A stretch of DNA of 64,000 nucleotides from positions 2,641,421-2,705,420 of the forward strand of contig NZ_FNWC01000007.1 in the NCBI RefSeq assembly GCF_900104635.1, written 5' to 3'. How positions within the stretch are numbered: the first letter of the stretch is position 1; each line of letters opens with the position of its first letter. Positions 56,714-63,390 of the stretch are shown one piece after another. The notes beneath the pieces are model-generated. The model made no database searches. It was given only the letters and a program-made list of their open reading frames with translations, and was not told the origin of the DNA. Position numbers and translations under genes: made by a program. The stretch comes from Coprococcus phoceensis (lineage in GTDB: Bacteria > Bacillota > Clostridia > Lachnospirales > Lachnospiraceae).

Positions 56714-58567
56714 CTATTCAGTTGTATCCGGGGAAATCTCCCCGCATTCAAAGGCTTCATCTACCTTTGTCTTTTCTGTGACCTTCAAGTGGTGCAGATG
56801 TTTCACATACTGTTCCATATCAAAGGCATTTTTCTTGTCATAATCGGACAGCTCTTTGTACCGCTTGTGCTTCGTTATATCGAATTTATCCGAGAAAAAT
56901 GGTCTGACACCTCTAAGCTGCATAATACATTTCCCGCCATCCATGACAGCAATCTCATCTTGGCTCATCAGTTCCTTTCCGGTCTTTTGGTAATTCAGAC
57001 CGTAGGACTGGCTCGTCCCCCTCGTATCCGAGGTGTTGTACAGGTCAATGGTTTCTTTCCCCAATACCTCTGCTAATTCCTTTAGGGTGGTCTTTTCCTT
57101 TCCTCCGAGAAACAGCGTAGTGTCGCAGTTGCCCTCTATGGTATCGGCATTGTCCCTGTAAATCGCTTTGAGCTGTGATTTTGACTGCAAAATAATAGAA
57201 GCTGATATTTCCCTGCTTCGGATCGTAGCAATCAGCTTCTCAAACTGTGGAATCTGCCCGATGTTCGCAAACTCATCAAGGAGCATACGCACATGAACCG
57301 GGAGCCTTCCGTTATAAACATCGTCTGCCTTGTCGCAAAGCAAATTAAAGAGCTGGGAATACATGATAGACACCACAAAGTTAAACGTAGCATCTGTATC
57401 AGAAATAATAACGAACAACGCTGTTTTTTCCTCTCCCAGCGTGTCAAGCTCCAGTTCATCATATTCCATCAGGTCACGCAGCTCTTTTATATCAAATGGT
57501 GCTAACCTCGCACCGCAGCTAATCAGAATCGACTTCGCTGTTTTTCCTGCCGCAAGCTTATATTTCTTATACTGCCTTACAGCAAAATGGTTCGGGTCTT
57601 TTTCCTCCAGCTCCTCAAAGAGCAGATCAACAGCATTTTTGAAGTTTTCATCGTCCTCTCTTGCTTCACTTGCATCAATCATATCAATCAGCATGGCAAA
57701 ATTCTGTTCTTCCTCCGGTGCTTCGTACCAGATGTATGCAATCAATGCTGTATAATAGAGTTTTTCTGCTTTGACCCAAAAGTCCTCACCGGATTGCTGC
57801 CCCTCTCCTTTTGTGTTGACTATGATTGTGTTGACGAGTTTCAAAATGTCCTTTTCGCTCCGCAGATAAGCAAATGGATTATAATGCATGGATTTTGCAA
57901 AGTTTATGGTGTTGAGGACTTTAATCTTATACTTGCCCCGCTTCAGCATCTTCCCACATTCCACTAAGATTGTGCCTTTCGGGTCAGTGACGCAATAGGA
58001 CGAGTGCATCTGCATCAGGTTCGGCTTCACGAAAAATCTTGTTTTACCGGAGCCGGAACCGCCAATCACAAGAATATTTTTATTTCTTGCATACTTCGGT
58101 TCTTTCGGTCTGCCGGACATCATCAGACGCTCCGTAGCGGTCAGAAGAATATTATTTTCAAATACAGAATCCATATATGGCTCTATATCTTTGGCATTCC
58201 CCCACCGTGCAGAACCGTATTCCACACCCTGCCGGAATTTCTTGGCATTCTTCGCCTTATAATAAACAATGAATTTTAAGGCAACGCCTCCGGCGATTCC
58301 AATCAGCAAATCACTCAGAAAAAAACTGGGGAACGGATTGGAAAACATCCTGTCCATTTGGCTCATTACTACCATCATCTTGTCAGACGCATTACTGCCC
58401 TCTGCCACTCTCCATAAAAATGCTGCCTTATTACAGAAGTACCCGGCAAGCACATAGGGAAGATTCAGCAGTATCAGCTTTTTAACATCTGCACTTTTTG
58501 CTTTTTCCTTCAGCTTTTTGGGGACAGCTTTTAAATCTTTGGTAATGCCTGCTATGATATTAGTCAT
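56714..58567 (-). CDS. virD4: VirD4-type coupling protein (CD1115-type)
   Basis: A 617-residue coupling ATPase that brings the relaxosome to the channel. Two N-terminal membrane segments (LILLNLPYVLAGYFC; LLIGIAGGVALKFIVYY) precede Walker A IGGSGSGKTRFFVKP (near residue 160), and RMLLDEFANIGQIPQFE (near 430) is the Walker B region. The start overlaps the pcfB stop codon (ATGA). All key motifs are intact. Confidence 0.95.
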   Translation of the reverse strand: MTNIIAGITKDLKAVPKKLKEKAKSADVKKLILLNLPYVLAGYFCNKAAFLWRVAEGSNASDKMMVVMSQMDRMFSNPFPSFFLSDLLIGIAGGVALKFIVYYKAKNAKKFRQGVEYGSARWGNAKDIEPYMDSVFENNILLTATERLMMSGRPKEPKYARNKNILVIGGSGSGKTRFFVKPNLMQMHSSYCVTDPKGTILVECGKMLKRGKYKIKVLNTINFAKSMHYNPFAYLRSEKDILKLVNTIIVNTKGEGQQSGEDFWVKAEKLYYTALIAYIWYEAPEEEQNFAMLIDMIDASEAREDDENFKNAVDLLFEELEEKDPNHFAVRQYKKYKLAAGKTAKSILISCGARLAPFDIKELRDLMEYDELELDTLGEEKTALFVIISDTDATFNFVVSIMYSQLFNLLCDKADDVYNGRLPVHVRMLLDEFANIGQIPQFEKLIATIRSREISASIILQSKSQLKAIYRDNADTIEGNCDTTLFLGGKEKTTLKELAEVLGKETIDLYNTSDTRGTSQSYGLNYQKTGKELMSQDEIAVMDGGKCIMQLRGVRPFFSDKFDITKHKRYKELSDYDKKNAFDMEQYVKHLHHLKVTEKTKVDEAFECGEISPDTTE

Positions 58568-59040
58568 AGGCTCTGCCCCCTGTCCTTATTCTTTTCCCGG
58601 CTCCGTTCTTTGTTCTGATCCTTTGATACCACATCCCGGAAATGCTTTAATTTCTGCCTTACAGAAGTCCTACTGTTCTTTTTCTCATTTCCATAAACAA
58701 ATTCCTTAAATGCCTGTGCCACAGCATCGGCATCCCTGCCCTTGAAAAATACCAGATACTTCGGTGGCTCGGTGGTCTTATCCTTTTTCACAGCAAAATC
58801 AACATTGTATTTACGAGCTACCCGCTCAAAGGATTTGATATTGCCATCTGTGATTTCAATGGATGAAGCACCTGCACCCTCGCCCACCAGTTCCTTAACC
58901 GACACTTTCCCATGCGTTTTCTGTGCCTGTTTTCTGCAATGATTCAGATACATTCTCATGGCAGATTTCAGGATATTGGCATCCAGCTTTGCAGCCTTAA
59001 TCACAAGGGCGATTGTTTTCTGCGTTACTTCTTCCTGCAT
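58564..59040 (-). CDS. PcfB-family (DUF3801) conjugation protein
   Basis: A 158-residue protein matching the PcfB/DUF3801 pattern: KTIALVIKAAKLDANILKSAMRMYLNHCRKQ, then RKYNVDFAVKKDKTTEPPKYLVFFKGRDADAVAQAFKEF. The tail is very basic. PcfB of pCF10 helps target DNA to the coupling protein. It is translationally coupled to virD4. GAAGGAGG precedes the start. Confidence 0.88.
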   Translation of the reverse strand: MQEEVTQKTIALVIKAAKLDANILKSAMRMYLNHCRKQAQKTHGKVSVKELVGEGAGASSIEITDGNIKSFERVARKYNVDFAVKKDKTTEPPKYLVFFKGRDADAVAQAFKEFVYGNEKKNSRTSVRQKLKHFRDVVSKDQNKERSREKNKDRGQSL

Positions 59041-59075
59041 CTGTACCTCCTTCTTTCCTTTTTACTGCTGTTCCT

Positions 59076-59114
59076 TCAGGGCGGAACAAGCAGCCGATGT
59101 AGTAAATATTTCAT
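59076..59114 (-). CDS. Possible 12-codon leader peptide before pcfB
   Basis: ATGAAATATTTACTACATCG begins a 12-residue reading frame (MKYLLHRLLVPP) with AAAGGAG five bases upstream. Its end overlaps a small hairpin (GTTCC/GGAAC). It sits between palindrome copy 6 and pcfB. Confidence 0.35.
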   Translation of the reverse strand: MKYLLHRLLVPP

Positions 59115-59133
59115 GTTCTCTCCTTTCCGCTTC

Positions 59134-59148
59134 TGGACATCGTGTCCA
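59134..59148. repeat. Dispersed palindrome, copy 6 (TGGACATCGTGTCCA)
   Basis: Intergenic, directly upstream of the possible leader peptide and downstream of the 141-residue gene. Confidence 0.9.
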
Positions 59149-59159
59149 AAAATTCTGAT

Positions 59160-59585
59160 TTACAGGCAGCCTGCTCTGATACAGTCCTCGTACTCCCTTA
59201 ATGCTTCCTCTGTATCTGCATCCACAGATAACTGGATACGAACAAAATCATGCAGCGTTCCCGCTAAAAGAAAATCCTTATAAAGCCGCCCAAAATCCTC
59301 AACAAACTTCTTTATCAAATGTTCCGGATCATCTCCAGCATGATATTGTACATAAATCTGACTTCTGCCTGTGTTTCCCAGCATATCCGTCAACTGATAC
59401 GTCAGCTCTCCTGTCTGCTTGACCGAAATCTGAATCAGATTGTAATTCTTTCTCAATTTAAAATAGCTACTATGATACTCCGACGTTATTGTGATGTTTG
59501 GATTTTCTTCCAGTTCCATCACAACATCTGCCAGTTTTCCCAATAACGCTGCGGCTGCTTTTTTCTGAAATTCTCTCTTTTTCAT
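59160..59585 (-). CDS. Conserved ICE protein, 141 residues, function unknown
   Basis: The protein starts MKKREFQKKAAAALLGKLADVVMELEENPNITI and continues with alternating strands (YNLIQISVKQTGELTYQLTDMLGN). It has no signal peptide or membrane segment. I do not recognise a family. It is one of a row of small accessory genes between the rep region and pcfB, separated from neighbours by palindrome-containing spacers. Confidence 0.75.
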   Translation of the reverse strand: MKKREFQKKAAAALLGKLADVVMELEENPNITITSEYHSSYFKLRKNYNLIQISVKQTGELTYQLTDMLGNTGRSQIYVQYHAGDDPEHLIKKFVEDFGRLYKDFLLAGTLHDFVRIQLSVDADTEEALREYEDCIRAGCL

Positions 59586-59604
59586 TTCATCTGACCTCCA
59601 TCCG

Positions 59605-59684
59605 GCTTCTGGACATCGTGTCCAAAAGCAATAAAAAAGGGCAGCTACAAATCTTTCGACTCATAACTGCCCTGACGCTGTTTT
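59605..59684 (-). repeat. 80-bp intergenic repeat, copy A
   Basis: Contains palindrome copy 7 and a GGGCAG/CTGCCC hairpin followed on the minus strand by a T run. It matches 60997-61077 with about three differences. Confidence 0.9.
59610..59624. repeat. Dispersed palindrome, copy 7 (TGGACATCGTGTCCA)
   Basis: Intergenic, about 25 bases upstream of the 141-residue gene start; part of the 80-bp repeat A. Confidence 0.9.
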
Positions 59685-59699
59685 CTGTTTTTCCATGCC

Positions 59700-60248
59700 C
59701 TATTCCTTATATCGAATGACAGGGCACTGTTTTTGTTTATTTCCTATTTTTCTCCGCTCCAAGGCAAACACCATATCTCCGGTTCGCTCAAAAAAGCCGA
59801 TGTCCTTTTTCCAGCTCATTCCACATTTGCAATGCTGCAAACCAATAAACTGCTGTTTCATTCTCCTGCCGCATACCGGACACCGCTTATTACTGCTTCC
59901 CTTTTTCTTTTTCGGCACATCCTCCTTTTTCTCCTTCGGCGGCTTTTCTTCCGGTATCCCATTTTCCGCAATACGAAGCTCATATCGTGGCAATTTTAAA
60001 AGATATGCTCGGTAAACCTCTTCATACGGAACCCAGATTGCAAGAGATTTCAGTTTTTCATAAATCCGGTCAATAATCTGCTTTGCTACCTCCTCATTTG
60101 GTATCTCTCCATTTTCCTTATAGAAAATGCAGGTTTCCCGAAACATCCAGTCTGCTATTTTCATCTTCTGCTTCTGTTTTAAATCCTTATAGGTCTTATT
60201 CGGCTGTTTCTGCTGTTTATATGCCAGTGAATGATGATTTGGTTTCAT
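59700..60248 (-). CDS. ICE accessory protein with zinc ribbon, 182 residues
   Basis: The N-terminal half is helical and basic (KTYKDLKQKQKMKIADWMFRE), followed by KSLAIWVPYEEVYRAYLLKLPRYELRI, a proline/lysine linker and a C-terminal zinc-binding motif (RCPVCGRRMKQQFIGLQHCKCGMSW). Likely a nucleic-acid-binding protein of the mobile element; no function known. Followed by 80-bp repeat A with a terminator hairpin. Confidence 0.75.
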   Translation of the reverse strand: MKPNHHSLAYKQQKQPNKTYKDLKQKQKMKIADWMFRETCIFYKENGEIPNEEVAKQIIDRIYEKLKSLAIWVPYEEVYRAYLLKLPRYELRIAENGIPEEKPPKEKKEDVPKKKKGSSNKRCPVCGRRMKQQFIGLQHCKCGMSWKKDIGFFERTGDMVFALERRKIGNKQKQCPVIRYKE

Positions 60249-60326
60249 ACAATCCCTCTTTCGGACAAATTCTGTTCAAAGCCATTATAACAAAATTTAT
60301 GCCTGTATCAAATATTTCCGGTACAT

Positions 60327-60983
60327 TTATTTCAACAGCATAACCGTACACATCTGTGCATGGAACAGACCATTCTCCACCGTAACATTATCAAGCAGCA
60401 ATGCCTGAAACAACACATTCCTCACATTTTCAAGACTGACGATTTTCTGTTCATTCTCCGGCAGATGTACAAACTCCACACCGTCCTCCACAGCAGATTT
60501 TCTTGCGGCTTCACAATGAGTAAAAAGTCCCAGAATATACTTATTTGACATGGCAAAAGCATAGGTTTTCTGTCCATCATATACAATCTGGTACTTCTCC
60601 GCTGCTCCTTCCGGCAGACTGAAAACGCACTGCACTATTTCTAAACAAACCTTACCTGCATAGTCCGGTTTCAGTTTATTTTTATAGCGTTGTATTTTCC
60701 ACTGGATTTCACTACGCTCCACAGGGGAATGGGTACGCTTAAACTGAATTTTCCGGCACAACATATCCAAATCCATATACACGTTATTTCCTACAAGATG
60801 CTCCGTATATCCTCTATATTCCCCCAACCGCAACAAATACGAAAGCACCTCATTCAGCTTTTCCTCTGATTCTATGAACTGAAACGGTTTTTCTCCAAAT
60901 TCCAGATATTCAAACTGTAATGGGCAGCTCCCTTTCTCTATCTCCCGTTCCATAACTCTTTTTACATCTCGTAATGATTCCAT
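60327..60983 (-). CDS. Conserved ICE protein, 218 residues, function unknown
   Basis: A soluble protein that starts MESLRDVKRVMEREIEKGSCPLQFEYLEFGEKPFQF and contains YTEHLVGNNVYMDLDMLCRKI and RSEIQWKIQRYKNKLKPDYAGKVCLE. No family recognised. GGAG precedes the ATG. The palindrome copy 8 with repeat B lies just upstream. Confidence 0.75.
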   Translation of the reverse strand: MESLRDVKRVMEREIEKGSCPLQFEYLEFGEKPFQFIESEEKLNEVLSYLLRLGEYRGYTEHLVGNNVYMDLDMLCRKIQFKRTHSPVERSEIQWKIQRYKNKLKPDYAGKVCLEIVQCVFSLPEGAAEKYQIVYDGQKTYAFAMSNKYILGLFTHCEAARKSAVEDGVEFVHLPENEQKIVSLENVRNVLFQALLLDNVTVENGLFHAQMCTVMLLK

Positions 60984-60996
60984 TTTGCTCCTTTCC

Positions 60997-61077
60997 GCTT
61001 CTGGACATCGTGTCCAAAAGCAATAAAAAAAGGGCAGCTACAAATCTTTCAATTCATAACTGCCCTGACGCTGTTTT
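60997..61077 (-). repeat. 80-bp intergenic repeat, copy B
   Basis: Near-identical to 59605-59684; includes palindrome copy 8 and the GGGCAG/CTGCCC hairpin; overlaps the stop codon of the gene at 61076. Confidence 0.9.
61002..61016. repeat. Dispersed palindrome, copy 8 (TGGACATCGTGTCCA)
   Basis: Intergenic, about 20 bases upstream of the 218-residue gene start; part of the 80-bp repeat B. Confidence 0.9.
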
Positions 61078-61471
61078 ATTTCAGTTCTATTTCTGCCATT
61101 TTTGCAAATACTGCTTTTTGCTCTAAAAGCTCTTTCTGTTTTTCCTCCGGCAGACATTTGAAGATTTCCTCATATCCCATTTCCAGCATCGGCGTTCCCT
61201 TTGCGAAGAGATAGAGCCGGGTATCAAGCCATTCCTGCCATAAGTCCTCAAACATACTCTCACTGTCTGTATAGGTTATAACATCATTAAATCCATACTC
61301 CGGTGTGTAATATTGCAGCTTCACAAAACCGTACCGTCCTACATCCAATACCAAAATGCTTTCCAGCTCATACAGTTCTGCATAGGCTGCGGCAACCTTT
61401 TTGCACCGTTCCCGTTCTATGTCTGTAATGTAACTTTTCTCCACAGTTGCAAACCTCCTGTTTCGAGGCAT
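61076..61471 (-). CDS. Conserved ICE protein, 131 residues
   Basis: Small acidic protein (SYITDIERERCKKVAAAYAELYELESILVLDVGRYGFVKLQYY...SMFEDLWQEWLDTRLY). Start is uncertain: ATG at 61471, or GTG at 61444, which lies nine bases after AGGAGG and would remove the nine N-terminal residues MPRNRRFAT. No family recognised. It follows the 53-residue gene by 11 bases and is probably in the same transcript. Confidence 0.72.
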   Translation of the reverse strand: MPRNRRFATVEKSYITDIERERCKKVAAAYAELYELESILVLDVGRYGFVKLQYYTPEYGFNDVITYTDSESMFEDLWQEWLDTRLYLFAKGTPMLEMGYEEIFKCLPEEKQKELLEQKAVFAKMAEIELK

Positions 61472-61482
61472 CGTGCTGCCTC

Positions 61483-61644
61483 TTATTCAATCTTCCGTGT
61501 TTCTATTTCAAAAACACTTCCGTCCCTTGTTTTTATTGTAAAAATATTTGCGGCATCAGAGGTATCTATATCCTCAATCCCTAAAGCCACATCATTTTCA
61601 TCTAATACTTCGTATAGCTGATCCTTAAACTCATTATGTTCCAT
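61483..61644 (-). CDS. Small acidic protein, 53 residues
   Basis: Begins MEHNEFKDQLYEVLDENDVA and ends GSVFEIETRKIE. Start ATG 61644 has GGAGAG ten bases upstream. It is first gene of a leftward unit that diverges from the XRE gene at 61745. No family recognised, but the frame, ribosome site and spacing support it as real. Confidence 0.65.
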   Translation of the reverse strand: MEHNEFKDQLYEVLDENDVALGIEDIDTSDAANIFTIKTRDGSVFEIETRKIE

Positions 61645-61670
61645 AACTTTTTTACTCTCCTTGTATGTTT

Positions 61671-61692
61671 TATGGTGCGTACACGCACCATA
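61671..61692. promoter_or_regulatory. 22-bp palindrome in the divergent promoter region
   Basis: TATGGTGCGT and its complement with a 2-base spacer lie between the divergent starts of the 53-residue gene and the XRE gene; a candidate operator for the XRE protein. Confidence 0.6.
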
Positions 61693-61744
61693 TTATTATA
61701 TGTTTCATGCACTTAGAATACAAGTGTGGAAAGGAGCTTTCAGT

Positions 61745-61951
61745 ATGATTAAATACGATCCGCTTTGGCGTACGCTAAAGGAAAAAGGAATCAGCCAGTA
61801 CCAGCTTATCAAAGATTATGGCATTGATAAAGCACAGCTTCAGCGGCTTCGGCAGAACCTTGTTGTAAAAACGCTTATTTTAAACAGGCTTTGCCAGATA
61901 CTTAACTGCCGGATTGAAGAGATTATGGAATACGTCCCGGATGATAATTAA
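61745..61951 (+). CDS. XRE-type (Cro/C1) small regulator
   Basis: A 68-residue protein consisting mainly of a helix-turn-helix (LWRTLKEKGISQYQLIKDYGIDKAQLQRLRQNLVVKTLILNRLCQILNCRIEEIMEYVPDD). AAGGAG precedes the ATG at 61745. It is the only backbone gene here reading rightwards, against the transfer operon, and faces a palindromic operator candidate, so it may be an autoregulated repressor of ICE genes. Confidence 0.85.
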   Translation: MIKYDPLWRTLKEKGISQYQLIKDYGIDKAQLQRLRQNLVVKTLILNRLCQILNCRIEEIMEYVPDDN

Positions 61952-61997
61952 AGGTGTTGTTCTGATTGATGAACAATGCCTTTTTCATTTTCGCTTT

Positions 61998-62330
61998 TCA
62001 TCTGCACCTTTGGACATCGTGTCCAGAAGTATCACTGATTATCTTTATTATCTCCATCAGCACCATAACCATTCTCAGAATTACAACCACACCGCCAATC
62101 AGACCACCTACAATACAGTTCAGTGCCAGTATTCCTATACTTCCTGCAATTCCGAAATTTTTTGGTATGAGAATCATACACATTTTTCTGATCCCATAAG
62201 GACAGCCGACCAGTACCCAATACAGGAAAAAATCAAATCCTTCTGCTTTTCTGCAAATCGGATAACAGGTTATCATCCAAACTGCCAGCAACGATACCGG
62301 AAGCACAATTTTAACCAATATTCTTTTCAT
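61998..62330 (-). CDS. Small membrane protein with palindrome-coded tail
   Basis: A 110-residue protein with about three membrane segments (LVKIVLPVSLLAVWMITCY; FDFFLYWVLVGCPYG; IAGSIGILALNCIVGGLIGGVVVIL). The last residues, [11 protein letters not shown], come from palindrome copy 9. ATG 62330 has GGAGGTGGCTGG upstream and lies inside the 3' end of the rep gene. No function known. Confidence 0.75.
   Translation of the reverse strand: MKRILVKIVLPVSLLAVWMITCYPICRKAEGFDFFLYWVLVGCPYGIRKMCMILIPKNFGIAGSIGILALNCIVGGLIGGVVVILRMVMVLMEIIKIISDTSGHDVQRCR
62011..62025. repeat. Dispersed palindrome, copy 9 (TGGACATCGTGTCCA)
   Basis: In frame at the 3' end of the small membrane protein gene, encoding SGHDVQ. 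Confidence 0.9.
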
Positions 62331-63375
62331 TCCAGCCACCTCCGTACATATCATGCTGTACCTCCTGCTGATAATAATGATTCATCGTTGAGGGTGCATT
62401 ATAAAGAGCTGTTACCATATATGCCTTGATATTTGCAATTTTCGTAGTTGTTTCCTGCATACATCCTATCACATATTCCAAATGGGAGCTATTCAGTTTG
62501 AGGAACTTTGATTTTACAAGCTCATATGGATAATCATTTCCACCGATTTTAACAGTCTTATGCTTCACACATACAATCTCGCAGATTACCTCATACAATT
62601 CCTCATACAGCCCTTTGTCCTGCCATCTGCCATATTTCATGTGATGTTCGTACTCAATATTCTCTTTGATGATTTCCATGTAAGCATTGACATCTTCCAT
62701 CACATCAATCTCCCCTTCCAACTCACTGCCGGATTGATTGATAGGATTGATATAATTCCTATCAATATTACTCTGGTTAGTATGATTATAGTTAGTATAA
62801 TTAGGGTCTGCTTTTTGAACTTCCGCAAGTTCAGATATTGTACTTCTTGAAGTAAAATTTTTAGACTTCTGGAAGTCTGCTTTTTGAACCTCTTGAAGTT
62901 CAGTTTCTGAACTTCTGGAAGTATAACTTTTAGAACTCTTGAGGTTCAAATCCTGAACTTCTGTGGAAACATCAGCATTTGCAGGCGTTTCTTCTTCTGC
63001 TTCTCCTATTGTGGCAAAATTCTTTACATAAATAATATCCGGTTTTCCAAGTCCCCTGCGTTTCTTTTCGATCAATCCTATCCCATTATCACTGTCCAAC
63101 TCTTTCATAATCTTAACACAGGTTGCTTTTGCACATCCCAAATCCTCCATGACATTATCAAGAGTATAAATGATATAGGCTCTGTTTTCTTCATCCAACC
63201 AGCCATTTTTCATAGACAGTGACATACGGTCAAGCATCAGACCGTACAGGAGCTTGGCATCGCTGCTAAGCCCCTTGAAACGCTCGTCTTTAATCAGCAA
63301 CCGAGGAACACGATAAAAGGAAAACTGTTCTGCTTCAATCCCATAGTAATAATCAAACTGTATCTGTTTACCCAT
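62311..63375 (-). CDS. repA: RepA-type replication initiator
   Basis: A 354-residue initiator of the RepA_N type used by low-GC Gram-positive plasmids and ICEs. The N-terminal winged-helix domain (about 1-115) has FYRVPRLLIKDERFKGLSSDAKLLYGLMLDRMSLS and NRAYIIYTLDNVMEDLGCAKATCVKIMKELD. The middle (about 135-190) is repetitive and low in complexity because the DNA is an array of palindromic iterons. The C-terminal part (YMEIIKENIEYEHHMKYGRWQDKGLYEELYEVI) is a DUF6017-like conserved domain. It would allow the excised ICE to replicate. parB lies 15 bp upstream in the same direction. Confidence 0.9.
   Translation of the reverse strand: MGKQIQFDYYYGIEAEQFSFYRVPRLLIKDERFKGLSSDAKLLYGLMLDRMSLSMKNGWLDEENRAYIIYTLDNVMEDLGCAKATCVKIMKELDSDNGIGLIEKKRRGLGKPDIIYVKNFATIGEAEEETPANADVSTEVQDLNLKSSKSYTSRSSETELQEVQKADFQKSKNFTSRSTISELAEVQKADPNYTNYNHTNQSNIDRNYINPINQSGSELEGEIDVMEDVNAYMEIIKENIEYEHHMKYGRWQDKGLYEELYEVICEIVCVKHKTVKIGGNDYPYELVKSKFLKLNSSHLEYVIGCMQETTTKIANIKAYMVTALYNAPSTMNHYYQQEVQHDMYGGGWNEKNIG
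62817..62966. repeat. Iteron-like array inside repA (candidate replication origin)
   Basis: Seven related units, six of them dyads: GAACTTCCGCAAGTTC (62817), TACTTCTTGAAGTA (62841), GACTTCTGGAAGTC (62864), GAACCTCTTGAAGTTC (62886), ACTTCTGGAAGT (62911), GAACTCTTGAGGTTC (62933) and a half unit GAACTTC at 62955. Spacing is 22-24 bp throughout. Confidence 0.75.
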
Positions 63376-63390
63376 TTTACCGCACCCCCT

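Noticed and set aside
33159..62025. The 15-bp palindromes as LexA boxes or parS sites
   Set aside because: The core TGGACATCGTGTCCA does not match the known Gram-positive LexA pattern (GAAC...GTTC) or the parS palindrome, and several copies are inside genes.
62817..62966. Possible CRISPR array because of evenly spaced palindromes
   Set aside because: Units are 14-16 bp with 7-10 bp between them, lie inside repA and have no cas genes nearby; iterons explain them better.
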